DNA from: Cenococcum geophilum 1.58
Taxonomy: Eukaryota > Ascomycota > Dothideomycetes > Gloniales > Gloniaceae
DNA length: 64,000 bases
Direction: 5' to 3'
Assembly: GCA_001692895.1 (NCBI GenBank)
Contig: KV748189.1
Coordinates: 1,806,432-1,870,431 of the forward strand
Under the pieces are notes generated by a model. It saw nothing but the letters and a program-made list of their open reading frames with translations. It was not told the origin of the DNA and did no database searches. This document shows, piece by piece, positions 35,559 to 47,430 of the stretch. The translations under genes and the position numbers were made by a program. Within the stretch, counting starts at the first letter, position 1. Each line of letters opens with the position of its first letter.

Positions 35559-35998
35559 AATAGTAAAAACAAAATGTGGAAAATATAAGGCTATTTAGAC
35601 GGCTTAAACAAAACATATAAATATTTAAAGATTTCGATGTTATACAACATCGTTTCAAATGATATTTGCCAAGACCTAGGTTTAATATTTTAGACAACTA
35701 ACTAAATACTGCTAGTACGTGTCGATCGCTCGTCTTAACTTGCTTACACTAAATATCGAACGAATATATCGTTTCATCGAAACCCCTCTACTGACTAACT
35801 ACATTTGTGCGAAACCACCGGAATCACGTCTAAGATTTTCCCTATACTCGCGGTCGAATTTCTCAACCATAATGACTTAAAATACTACTAAAAGTTCATC
35901 GATTAGAGAGACGACCCGATATTTTATAGATATTAGGTTTAAATTAGCCCATAACCCCCCAGAGCTGTGCTTATTTTCGCTAAATAAAAAGTCGTTAT

Positions 35999-36225
35999 TG
36001 TTAGCGACTTAGTCAATCGAGACATAAGCACGGCAAAAGGGTCGCGCAAGCCTGTACGATTGGATTGTCTATAAACGAGAATCTAAAGCTAAAGAAAGGA
36101 AAGGAGAAGAAGGGGAGCGCCGCTTGAAGCTATATACGATCTTCGCGTCACGTGACCGCAATATGCGGCAATCTGTGGCAACTTGCCGGTGCGTAGTTCT
36201 GCTAAGTTCTGCTAGTGCCGTAACA
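35999..36225 (-). repeat. 3' LTR of Gypsy element 1
   Basis: It starts TGTTAGCG and ends GCCGTAACA on the plus strand, so TG...CA ends are intact. The target duplication GTTAT precedes it. Confidence 0.9.
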
Positions 36226-37594
36226 TTACCCCCCCCTCTAAAAAAGCCTGCCCTTAGGCTTTGCCGCTAAAAGTCTTAGCAAGAGAATCTAACTAATTAG
36301 ACAACTTTAACCGCCGGTTAAAGTTCCTAGATATCTTAACACCTTACATAACTAAGAAATTTCTAGAGCGTTTTTGTCCTTATATTCTTCTAGTAGCTTA
36401 TCGTCTTTATTATACTAGCATTCTATCCACTTATCTAGGTACTTTAGCGGTCTGGGTTTATTAGAGTAACGGCTATAGAACTCCTAAAGCTTATAGGGGC
36501 TACCTATAAAGTTTTATATAGGGTACTAAGTAGGGTCTAGGTTATATCCTTTTCAACTAATATAATACTTTAACGTTCCCTTTATAAGTTTATAGGCTAG
36601 TATTTCTTTAATTTCCCATTTATTATCGTCGTTAACTTAAATTAGTAGGGGAGGTTTATTCTTTTGTCTAGGTAGTAGGTTATTTATAGCTTTCCATAGC
36701 TTATCTAGTAAGAAGATAGGGTAGACTTTAATTAAGTCTGGGAGCTTAACCTTATATAAGTTGCCTACTTTATTAAGAATCTTATATAGTCCTACCATTT
36801 TATAGTCTAGCTTATGGCTAGGCCGTTCTATCTTTTAGTTTTTTATTATAACCTAGACCATATCGCCTATAGTAAAGTTAGGCTCGCGCCTATACTTATT
36901 TACCTGCTGTTCTATTAATTTCTAGGCCTTTTTTAGGTTTATATAGGCTACTTTCTAGGCTTCTTCTAAGCGCTTAGCGTACTGCTAGGCTTCCTTATAA
37001 GATAGTTTTTCGCGTACAGTCTAGGGCCCTTTTAGTCTTTCCTAGTTAAAGCTTATATAGGGTAGGTAACCTATTTCTAGTTAAATAGGGGCAAATCCGG
37101 TAGAGTTGTGGGGTAGGGTTGCTTAGGTATAGTTTATTAAGGGTAATAGTTTGGCCTAGTTATCCTAAAAGTAGTTAATAAAAGGCCGAAGTCTTTGGTC
37201 TAAGTATTAATTTATAATCTTCGTTTAACCGTCTATCTGGGGGTAATATACCGTAAAAAGCTTTAGCTTAATGCCTAGGATCTAGGTAAACTTATTCTAA
37301 AAGGCTAATATAAACTACGGCCTACGGTTAGATATAATAGTGTCTAGTAATCCGTAAATTTGGTAAATATAGTAGATATACAGTTAGGCTGCCTCTTTAG
37401 TATTAATATTTTTATAATAGGGAATTAAGAACAGGCGCTTACTAAAGCGGTTAACCAGGATTATAACTATATTATATCCGTCACGGTCTAGAGGTAGCTT
37501 ATAAAAGTCTATAAAGATATATTACTAGGGGCGGTCGGGTATTAGAAGGGGTTTTAATAGTCCTAGGGTCTTATCTTATAGAATTATAGACCTA

Positions 37595-37904
37595 TCCCTT
37601 AACCCGTCAGCGTCCTACGTTATCGATAAGAATATAGTCCATGCATAGAACAATAAAGCAGAGCGAGGGCGGCAAAGACTCTTTACGGCTGCAATATTTA
37701 CAGGATTCCGTTCTGCATAAAGACAATATACTAGCAGCCTTATATTAATTAACTTAATATTNGGAATTAAACCTATATAGGGCTTCTGCAAAAGGGGGGT
37801 CGGGTATTAGGGACTTTAAATATCTCAGCACGACCAAATATCTAAGCTACGTNATTNGCCAGTTCTTATCGATAACGTAGGACGAAATTTGACGGGTTAA
37901 GGGN
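37595..37904. mobile_element. MITE, 310 bp, left copy of a twin insertion
   Basis: It begins TCCCTTAACCCGTCAGCGTC after a TA (37593-37594) and ends GACGGGTTAAGGGN before the central TA (37905-37906). The terminal repeats share the asymmetric insert of the family (AGC versus AAATTTC before GTCC). It lies within the integrase region of Gypsy element 1. No coding capacity. Confidence 0.88.
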
Positions 37905-37906
37905 TA

Positions 37907-38216
37907 NCCCTTAACCCGTCAAATTTCGTCCTACGTTATCGATAAGAACTGGCNAATNACGTAGCTTAGATATTTGGTCGTGCTGAGATATTTAAAGTCC
38001 CTAATACCCGACCCCCCTTTTGCAGAAGCCCTATATAGGTTTAATTCCNAATATTAAGTTAATTAATATAAGGCTGCTAGTATATTGTCTTTATGCAGAA
38101 CGGAATCCTGTAAATATTGCAGCCGTAAAGAGTCTTTGCCGCCCTCGCTCTGCTTTATTATTCTATGCACGGACTATATTCTTATTGATAACGTAGGATG
38201 CTGACGGGTTAAGGGT
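37907..38216. mobile_element. MITE, 310 bp, right copy in inverted orientation
   Basis: Nearly the exact reverse complement of the left copy, again 310 bp, followed by TA (38217-38218). Together the two form a palindrome of about 620 bp centred on TA. Ambiguous bases fall at mirrored positions in the two arms. A handful of differences, mainly C/T or G/A, are seen in the outer 60 bp. Confidence 0.88.
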
Positions 38217-41200
38217 TATATAACAGTCGTTGCAGTTCCGTATATAGTGGTCGATATCCATAACTATTTAGGGCTAGTAATAGCGGTTACTAATAATTCT
38301 GCGGGTCTTATTCTTTCTAGAGTAAGCTGTAGAGACCTAGGTATATGCTTTAGTAATAAGCTAAGTCCGTAAGTTCTATTTCTTTACTACTACTAGCCGT
38401 TCCTAATGCTTAAGTAATCCATTTTTGAGGGACTATAGGCTAGTAACGTTCTTTACCTTTTTACGGTACTCCTGTAGAGAAGGGGCCGTACGGTTTATCT
38501 ATAGCAATTTATTAATTAAGTTAAGTCCTAAAGGGTTAATAGGATACATCTTAGCGCCTAAGGGGTCTGTGCTTAGTTCTGCCTATATCTGGGGGTTAAG
38601 GTACTCTAGTTATAGTAGCGTCTAGGTCTATAATAAGATCTTTATAGCCGTATAGTTACCTAGGTCTTATTCGCGCTTAGTAAGAGCATCTGTATGATTT
38701 ATAGCGCCTAGTTTATATATAATTAAGAAGTTAAACTAAGATAGGATATCCGCCTAGCGTGCCTACCAGGCTATAAGGGCCTTAGTTATTATAAAGTATT
38801 TTAGGGCCTTATAATCTAATATTACTTTAATAGGTTTAGGGGTCCCCTCTAGCTATATACGCCAGTACTAAAAGCTAGAGATAATAGCCAGCATTTCTTT
38901 ATTATAGATGTAGTAGTTTAGTTTAGCATCTATTATAGTCTTTAAATAGTATACAATAGGGTGCCATTCTCTATCCGGTTGCTTCTAGGAAAAAATACTA
39001 GCTATTACGCTGTCTAAGGCATTAGTTTCTAGTATTAAGGGCCGTTCTAGGTTAAAGTAGGTAAGTAGGGGGGCCGACACTAGCCGTTTTTTAAGCTTAT
39101 TAAAGGCCTGTATATATATAGCGTTAAAGTAAAAGGGCTGGTCTTTTTTAGTAAGGCGGTTAAGAGGCTAGGTAATTTTGCTGTAGTTCTTAATAAAGCG
39201 TTAATAGAAGTTACAGAAACCTAAAAACAATTACACCCCCTTTATGGTCCGTGGGGGCGTCTATTAGTTAATTATAGTTATTTTCTTTAGGTTAGCCTTA
39301 ATTCCGTCTGTGCTAATAATAAAACCTAGGTACTTTATACGCTTAACACTAAATTCTAACTTCTTAATATTAGCCTAGAGGCTAGCTTCGCGGAGCCGTT
39401 ATAGAACTTTATAGATATGCTCCTTATATTCTAGTTCGTTCTCTAAGTAGATTATAATATTATCTAGATAGGCCGTATAGAAGTCGTTAAGGTAGTTAAA
39501 GAGTACATTGTTTATATACCGCTGGTACGTAGCTAGTCTGTTAGTTAGTCTAAAAGGAAGTACCTTATATTTATACGTTCCGTAACGGGTCTAGAATATA
39601 GTAAGATCCTTAGACCTAAGGTTTATCCTAATTTGGTAAAAGGCCTAGCGGATATTAAGCTATATAAAAACCTTAGCTCTACTTATTTGGGGAAGAGTCT
39701 TATTAAGTAAGGGCAGCGGGTAGCGGTCCTTATAGGTTATATTATTTAACTTATAGTAGTTAATGCAGAAGCGCAGTCCTCTATTTAGCTTTTTGATAAA
39801 GAGAATAGGTAAGTTAAAAGGGGCTTAGCTAGGCTCAATAAAGCCCTTATTTAGGTTATTAATAAGGTACTACTTTATAGCCTATAATTCGGCAATAGAC
39901 TATAGGTAGAGAGGGCTAAAGCTAAGGGTGCTTTCTTTGTCTTACTTAATCTTAATCTTATAGTTATACGGTTAATAGGGTAGAAGCATGTTAGACGCTG
40001 CCTTAGAGAATACGTCCTTAAATTTCCGGTATTAATTGGGCAGTTTTTACTCTACTAGTTCTTTATCTATAAGCCCGCTTTCCTATCCACTAAACTTACT
40101 TTCCTTTTCCTTAATTATTTAGTTAATTTTGTATAGGCTAGTCGTAAAGATAATAGTATTAGGCTAAACTAGGTTCTAGTAGAATTCTATAGCGCTAATA
40201 CAGCAGATATTAACTGGTGGGAGGTCCGTAGGTTTCTTTGGCGTCTATTAGGCTATGGTTTACGGTATAGGGTTTATAGTCTTCCTTAGCTTACGTTTTA
40301 TTTTCTATAAGTTATCCTTTCTATCTATTAGTTTAGTATGGCGTCTAATATCCCTAGCTTTCCTTTATGGCTTTATAGGGTTCTCTATTAGGAACTTAGC
40401 TAGGTTATTACTAACTTTCTAGGTCTTTAGTGCGGGTGGCGTAATATAGGTAGTTTAAGGGCGGCGTAGTATACGGATTCGTTACGGGTTAAGCTATATG
40501 TCCTTCTTAAAGGCCTAGTCTCTATGTATAGCATCGGCCTAGTAAATAGTATTAATCTAGGGCTGTATAAGGTTTTCTATTATAATACTGATTTCTTTTA
40601 TAAAGGAAGGGGTTAGGGGTAAAGTTTTAGGCTAAATAAGCTATCTACTCCGTACTTTAAGCTGTAAGCCTAAATAGGCTAGCTATTTTCTTCTTAAGAT
40701 TATATTGTGGCTTCCTAAGTCTGTAATAAGAAAGGGGATATTATACTACCTTCGTCCGTTAACGCGGAGGTAGATCTATAAGATAGTTATAATAGGTAGC
40801 CCTATCTATCCGTTATAACCGCAAATAGGGATTAGTTTAGGCAGTTCTTTAAGGGGTGTATTTAAAAAGTTAGCCAGTTTTGCAGCGCACTTTATATTAA
40901 TTAAGGTAAAGGTATTTACTCCTAAGTTAGCTAAAGTAAAGGTTAAAACTTAATATCTATTACGAAATAAAGTATAAGGGATAGTGTAGCTTTTTCTACT
41001 AACTAGCTAACCCAGATTAATATATAACATATTAATCCCTTTTAACCCTAGAGAGGAGTCTTCCTCTAGGGTTTCTCTTTTTCCGGCTCTATACTATCCT
41101 TCTAAATTAATAGGACCTTGTTTATCTTTGCCTTTATTAGGCAGTTCCTTATAGGGTGGCCTATTTAACTATATAAGAAGTAAGCTCCTTAATCGCTAAG

Positions 41201-42377
41201 GGCCTATATATGGGGGTCGCTATATATAGGCCGGGTGTATACTAGGCCCGCAGTAGGGGTAGCTGCGCAGCTAGCTGCTAAGTTAGTTATAGGAGTTGCC
41301 GATTATACTAGGGTACTATAGGCCGTACTCGCAGTACTTATGGCCTAGTTTATAAGATTTCTAGTTTTTAGCTAGTTAGCGCGTGCCTTAATTTAATAAA
41401 GGCCTTAGTTAATAGCTAGGCAATAGTCTATAAGTTCCTTTAACGTCTATACCGTAGTATAAGCTAGTAATACGGCCCGTTATAGGTCTAGGGTAAGCTT
41501 ATTAAAGAGGTCTAGTAGTAGGTCTTCCTAGGGGATCTAGGCCTGTCCGGCTAGGTATAGAAAGCGGGGTTAGAAGGCTAAAAAGGTCTCTATTATTTTT
41601 ATATTTAGGCTTTTATAGCTAAGGCGGGCGTTTTATACTTTAAAAGGGTCTTTATAAATAGAAGACAGGTATTTAATTATTTCTTCTTTAGAGATAAAGG
41701 GGTCTGCTAAGTCTTTAGTATATTACGGGCGTAAATGCGTCTAGGCGTCTCCACTAGTACAGCTAAAGACATAGGCCATTCTGGCTCGGGCGTTAGGGAA
41801 GTAGTCTATATTAACTTTAAGCTTATCCTATAATTAAAGCTTCTAATTATTAAATATAGGGTCAGTTCCATCTATAAGTAGTAGGGGGTCCGCGACCTTT
41901 ACTAACCGCTTTAGNGCTATATAGGCCTTAGTAGATCTACTAAGGCGCTAAGATAGGGCCTAAAGGACTATAGTAAGTCTTTAGTTGTCTAATAATGACT
42001 TATTATTAGATATAGGGGTATCTCTAGCTTTAAGTAGCTCTTATAATTATTTAATTTTAGTATTAATAGCCGCAAGCTCCGCCTAGGGGGTTAAAACATT
42101 AATTATTTCTTTATCTAAAGTATTTAAGGGTCCTACAGCTGCTTTACCTGCTGCTGTGGTTTATAGCATAGTAGTAGGGGTATTAGGTAATTCCGGGTAA
42201 TTTCTTTAGGGGTTCTAGTCTATGCGTATCTTATAGGTCCTTTCCTTAGGGTTCTGTTCTTTTCTTTTAGGTCCTGTTCTTATAGTCCTAGTAATATCCT
42301 TAGGGTCCTATTCTATGTTCTCGTAAATATATTTAAGTTCCTTCTTAGGAAGAAAGAGTAGAGTNAGCTTTAGATAA

Positions 42378-42604
42378 TNTTAGCNACTNAGTTAATNNAG
42401 NCATNAGNANNGNANAANGGNCGNGNAAGCCTNTANNATTNGATTNTCTATAAACGAGAATCTAAAGCTAAAGAAAGGAAAGGAGAAGAAGGGGAGCGCC
42501 GCTTAAAGCTATATACGATCTTCGCGTCACGTGACCGTAATATACGGCAATCTGTGGCAACTTGCCGGTGCGTAGTTCTGCCAAGTTCTGTTAGTGCTAT
42601 AATA
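42378..42604 (-). repeat. 5' LTR of Gypsy element 1
   Basis: Same length (227 bp) as the partner. About 20 N characters fall in its first 70 bases (42,365-42,446). The plus-strand end reads TATAATA instead of CGTAACA, so the terminal CA has become TA. It is followed by the duplication GTTAT. Confidence 0.88.
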
Positions 42605-42609
42605 GTTAT

Positions 42610-43085
42610 TAAGGATTGTAACATTACCTAAAATATTATAACAAGTATACGTATAAAAGCCAAATATTAATCGTTTATAGACCTAGCTTGTGCGATTATT
42701 TTAAGCCTATATACAGCCCTAGACCTTACGTAGGTAGCTTTAATAATTTTGTTAAAGATTATATATAGCTCCTATACAAATTTAGACGATACGCAAGACT
42801 TAGGTATAACGTCGTAATAATAATAATTCATTGCTTAACGTCCGATTCGGATCCCTATTGGGCCTACGCGGACTACTCCTTATTGACCCAAGGTACGAGT
42901 GGTCTATATTTTCGGGTTTAAGATTTCAAACTTCGCCAAGCTGGCTTCTAATTGGTTAGAAAAAAACTTGCGCGCGGTAAGTCATGGCAGAATCCACGTG
43001 ACGAACGTCAAAATATTATGAACATCAAAATATCCTAGTATTGCGCCTTCCTTTTTGTTGACACCTCTATTAATACCGCTATATA
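42610..43085. other. Unassigned AT-rich stretch before the Helitron frame
   Basis: I find no gene here. It may be the 5' non-coding part of the Helitron remnant. A short direct repeat (GAACGTCAAAATATTATGAA then GAACATCAAAATATCC, about 43,003-43,036) is visible. Confidence 0.4.
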
Positions 43086-45143
43086 TAATAAATATAGCAG
43101 ATCCTACTGCAATTAAGTGCAGTAAGTGCCATATCTATAAGCCCCGCCTTAACTTTGTTAAAGACGGCCCTTTAAAGAAGATTTTAAAGCTGTGCTAGTT
43201 ATATCAGTTAAAGGCGCGTCTTCCCTATATATTACTTCTACTTCTGCTTACTTTTCTAGGCCTCCAAATATAATTTAAATAAGCGGAAAGCTCTTATAGA
43301 GTTAGATTCTACTACTAAGAATTATCCTATAAGGCGCTAGTGAAGTACTCCACCTAAAAATAATACCGAGAACACCTTCCTACCTCGCGGGCAGAATAGC
43401 CAAGATACCCCTAAAATAGCTTAACGGTGGAAGACAATTAGGATAATACAACGGGAGCACCGCATTCTTAATCGGCGGGGTAAAGCTCACTCGCCTACTC
43501 CTCCGCTATATACTATAGATAAAGCTCCATACAGCAGAAGAGGCACTTTAAATGGCCTAAATGCGTCCTTGCCGGAACTAGCTTCTATACCTACTCCAAC
43601 TACGGCCACACCACTGCCCGTTTTGGCTGTCGATTGGGAGCGAATTAAGAAGTTTAGGAGTATACTATAGGCTGAATATATAGAGACGTGCAGTTGTTAC
43701 AAGGAGCGGTGGTTCTAAATGGGCCTAGCTACGGAGGGTAACAATATAGGTGTATATAAAGCCTACATTAAGGACGCCAATAGCCTTAAATATCTAACCC
43801 TTTTTCCCCTATTTGGTAAAAGCAATAGGCTTAATCCGGGGCCTATTTCTAGCTTCCTACCTATACTTACCGTAGTAGAGGAGCTTCTAATTACGCGCGT
43901 ATACGTTTATCTACAAGTCGTGCGTATACGCGGCCAGTAACATCGCTATACTAGCTACGTCTACTACTTTGGCTAGAACACACTAAAGACTTAGAGGCAG
44001 CTACCGCGGCTACCTACTAAACTTAATATACTAGTTGTAAGGCCTATGGTAGTAGAGGGCGGTAAATACCTAAGTTGGCGGTTTACTAAGCGGTATACTA
44101 TAAGGCGCTCTACTATAGTATAGTGGCTTTACTTTCTAAAGGTTAATTATCCTAATTATCGCGATATTAAAATATATAGCACCTAGCTTACTAGCTTACC
44201 TAAAAATAGCTCTATATTAAATTAGCTACCTTATATTAATAAGTTAGAGTCTAATTTTAGTAGCCTAACGGCTTACCCTACTACTCCTATATAACGTCCT
44301 CCTGCTATTAATCCTCTGCCTATTAAGCTTGGCAGTAATATACTATATAGCGAATTTAATAATAACGTATTAGATACTTTAGTTCCTAATCTAGTACCTA
44401 ACCTTAGTAAATTAGAGCTTTTAGGTCGCGAGGTTTAATACTAATAAGACCTATAAGCGGGCCTAGAGATTCCTACTATATAATAGACACCTCTCTCTAA
44501 GCGATTAGCTAGTTTTACTATGCGCAGCGCCTTTCCTACTCTATTTCCTTATAGCAAAGCCAATTTTAACATACTATAAAGCCGTACGGTTACTCTAGCT
44601 ACGTACGCTAAGCATATACTTAAGTATTAGGACGGTTAGTTTAGCCGCTACCCCTTATTTCGCTACTACGTGTTTAATTAGATTATAAGAAAGTAAGCCC
44701 TTAACGCTACCTATTTCCTTTACGGCCAATTAAATAAGAATAATCTATTTTTAAATAAGCTTAGTAATATTATAAATAGTAATAGGGGTGGCTAGTTACT
44801 AAATAAGATTATATAGTATATATAGAACCTTAAGGGCACTAGACCTTACTAGAGGCAGAAGAGAAATAAGCTTACGGCTTATACTAAAAATATTAAAAGC
44901 GGGTCTTTATTCTTTATACTTAGCGCTACTAATCTATATTAGTATAATTTACACTCTTATATACCTCTATTTAACGAATATAAGGCTATTAATAAGGCTT
45001 AGCGCTACCGGATTGCTTCTTAAAATCTTAATAATAACCCGCATATTGCTGCTTACTAGCTATATCACCACCTTAATCTGTTTAGAAAGTATATGCTTAT
45101 AGGCCTATTTAATAGTACTAACTTTTAGTCCTAATATAAGTAG
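43086..45143 (+). pseudogene. Helitron Rep/helicase protein, N-terminal remnant
   Basis: Broken frames read as a fungal Helitron polyprotein. A small zinc-finger-like start shows KCSKCHIYKPRLNF (about 43,110). A longer intact piece (43,719-43,940) carries LTLFPLFGKSNR. From about 44,520 the Helitron_like_N (Rep) region follows: FPTLFPYSKANF, YAKHILKYQDGQFSRYPLFR, GTRPY, SATNLY and NNPHIAAY, up to LFRKYMLIGLFNSTNF. TAG and TAA stand at expected Trp, Arg and Gln codons. The frame stops at the TA-flanked element at 45,146 and resumes at 47,683. Helitrons move by rolling-circle replication; this copy is dead. The call rests on remembered family motifs. Confidence 0.75.
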
Positions 45144-45549
45144 TACATCAGGAAAATTTTTTTCGGGCTCGTTGTTGCAGTTTGCGGCAATTTGCGGCAA
45201 ACTGTACGGTCGCGGCAGTCGTATATGGTCTTGTGCGGTTTGCGCATTTTGCGGCAAACTGCACAGAGCCTGCGTATTTTGCAGCAACTTGCAGCAAACT
45301 GCACAGAGCCTACGCATTTTACAGCAACTCGCAGCAAACGCGCAGAGCCTATGTATTTTACACGTTTTGTATATTTTATATATTTTATATATTTTGCACA
45401 TTTTGCATATTTTATANATTTTATATTTTGCATAACTATATAAAATATAGAGCTATTTATTAAGCAATTAAGACAAAGGCTCCAAATNATCAATTGGCGG
45501 TATTCCTGACGATCTGCTGGCTGTGTACCGATTTCCTAACTAGGCCTAG

Positions 45550-45651
45550 TGCCTGCCTGCCTGCCTACCTGCCTGCCTACCTGTCTGTCTGCCTGTCTGT
45601 CTGCCTGTCTGTCTGCCTGTCTGCCTGTCTGCCTGCCTGCCTATCTATCTA

Positions 45652-45682
<31 letters not shown>

Positions 45683-45880
45683 GTCTGTACCTGCCTATGC
45701 CTACCTGCCTATGCCTACTGTCTGTGCCTACCTGTCTGTGCCTACTGTCTGTGCCTACCTGTCTGTACCTACCTGTCTGTGCTACCTGTCTATGCCTACC
45801 TGTCTATACCTACCGTCTGTGCCTACCGTCTGTGCCTCCTGTCTGTGCTACTGTCTATGCCTACCTGTCTGTAATTTGGG
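45550..45880. repeat. CTGT/CTGC/CTAT tetranucleotide repeat tract
   Basis: CCTG, TCTG and TCTA tetramers in many copies, drifting to GCCTACCTGTCTGT-type units on the right. It yields repetitive open frames (CLPACLS, YLSVCL) that are not genes. Confidence 0.92.
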
Positions 45881-46279
45881 GGAAAGGTCGGCCCGATCGA
45901 AGGCTCCGCCTGATTCGATTGATCGATTGATCGTATTAATTCGAATCGTTCTCTACGGCCGTTCGCTGGCTGTATATTCGAACAGTGGTCGTCTGGGGTG
46001 CCTACCTAGGAGGCCTTGATTCGATTCGGCGACGGGCCGATATTAAAGCTCTGGTTCAATTCGATCNATCGGTTGATTNAATNGTTNGTGGCGTTCGCTG
46101 GATNGTCGTTCGAACGGTGGTCGTCTGGTTCTGGCGACGGTCGTCTNCTAGCTGTCGTTCTGGTGTCTCCCTAGGTAGGGAGGATATAAGGAAGGGTAGA
46201 AAATAAGGTGGCTACCTAGGTGTATATAAGGGGTATCTTGGCAGAGGCACGTGTAGAGGCTATCGGGAATATAGCGGGG

Positions 46280-47430
46280 ACCCGATGCAGAGCTTCGTGT
46301 AGAGCCTCCGTACGCAGAGCTTCGCGCAAAGCCTCGTGCAGAGCCTCTGTACGTAGAGCTTCGTGTAGAGCCCTATGCAGAGCTTCGTGTAGAGCCTTGT
46401 GTAGAGCCTCGTGCAAAGCTTCGTGTAGAGCTTCGTGCAGAGCTTCGTACAGAGCCTCGCATAGAGCCTCTGTACGCAGAGCTTTATGTAGAGCCTTGTG
46501 TAAAGCCTCGCGCAAAGCTTTGTGTAGAGCTTCGTGCAGGCTTTGTGTAGAGCTTCGTGCAGAGCTTCGTGCAGAGCTTCGTGCAGAGCTTCGTACAGAG
46601 CTTCGTGTAGAGCCTCGTGCAGAGCCTCTGTACGCAGACCTTCGTGTAGAGCCTCGTGTAGAGCCTCGTGCAAAGCTTCGTGTAGAGCTTTGTGTAGAGC
46701 TTCGTGTAGAGCTTCGTGTAGAGCTTTGTGTAGAGCTTTGTGTAGAGCTTTGTGTAGAGCTTCGTGCAGAGCTTCGTGCAGAGCCTCTGTACGCAGACCT
46801 TCGTGTAGAGCCTCGTGTAGAGCCTCGTGCAAAGCTTCGTGTAGAGCTTTGTATAGAGCTTCGTGTAGAGCTTCGTGTAGAGCTTTATGTAGAGCTTTGT
46901 GTAGAGCTTTGTGTAGAGCTTCGTGCAGAGCCTCTGTACGCAGACCTTCGTGTAGAGCCTCGTGTAGAGCCTCGTGCAAAGCTTCGTGTAGAGCTTTGTG
47001 TAGAGCTTCGTGTAGAGCTTCGTGTAGAGCTTTGTGTAGAGCTTTGTGTAGAGCTTTGTGTAGAGCTTCGTGTAGAGCTTCGTGCAGAGCCTCTGTACGC
47101 AGACCTTCGTGTAGAGCCTCGTGTAGAGCCTCGTGCAAAGCTTCGTGTAGAGCTTTGTGTAGAGCTTCGTGTAGAGCTTCGTGTAGAGCTTGTGTAGAGC
47201 TTTGTGTAGAGCTTTGTGTAGAGCTTCGTGTAGAGCTTCGTGCAGAGCCTCTGTACGCAGACCTTCGTGTAGAGCCTCGTGTAGAGCCTCGTGCAAAGCT
47301 TCGTGTAGAGCTTTGTGTAGAGCTTCGTGTAGAGCTTCGTGTAGAGCTTTGTGTAGAGCTTATATAGAGCTTTGTGTAGAGCTTCGTGCAGAGCTTCGTG
47401 CAGAGCCTTAGTAGAGCTTTGTGCGGAGCT
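46280..47430. repeat. 12-bp minisatellite with higher-order period of about 147-159 bp
   Basis: The basic unit is AGAGCTTCGTGT (variants AGAGCTTTGTGT, AGAGCCTCGTGC), repeated nearly 100 times. A marker block, CCTCTGTACGCAGACC, recurs at about 46,625, 46,784, 46,931, 47,090 and 47,248. This shows amplification of a larger unit of about 147-159 bp. Because the unit is a multiple of three, several frames stay open on both strands; these are not genes. Confidence 0.95.

Larger units (their letters stand above)
32908..35832 (+). mobile_element. PIF/Harbinger-type DNA transposon, RIP-degraded
   Basis: Terminal inverted repeats of about 75-90 bp flank the unit: AGACGTGATTCCG at 32,909-32,921 matches CGGAATCACGTCT at 35,819-35,831. 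Inside them AGAGGGGTTTCGATGAAACG (about 32,957-32,976) and the following ATATATTCGTTCGAT match the opposite end around 35,755-35,788. Two convergent broken genes lie inside: a DDE transposase (+) and a second open frame (-). This two-gene layout is typical of PIF/Harbinger. I could not fix the three-base target duplication. Confidence 0.8.
35999..42604 (-). mobile_element. Ty3/Gypsy chromovirus 1, RIP-degraded, full length
   Basis: Both LTRs are 227 bp (35999-36225 and 42378-42604) and are flanked by the duplication GTTAT (35994-35998 and 42605-42609). On the minus strand order runs: 5' LTR, gag with a zinc knuckle (about 41,160-41,190; IGHPIRNC readable), protease, reverse transcriptase (about 39,100-39,850), RNase H, integrase (about 38,480-37,000) and a chromodomain (about 36,600-36,450; WKGY readable). 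A polypurine tract (plus-strand CCCCCCCCTCT, about 36,230-36,240) abuts the 3' LTR. The catalytic YLDD is YLDN (39459-39470). A twin MITE insertion splits the integrase zinc-binding region. No open frame survives. Confidence 0.88.

Noticed and set aside
43719..43940. 73-codon open frame as an independent gene
   Set aside because: It is a surviving open piece of the Helitron remnant, flanked by readable but broken Helitron sequence in the same region.
45494..46019. Cys/Leu/Pro-repeat open frames (CLPACLS type)
   Set aside because: Direct translation of the CTGT/CTGC tetranucleotide tract.
45550..47430. CRISPR-like array
   Set aside because: Direct repeats lack unique spacers of constant length; it is a minisatellite in a eukaryotic genome.
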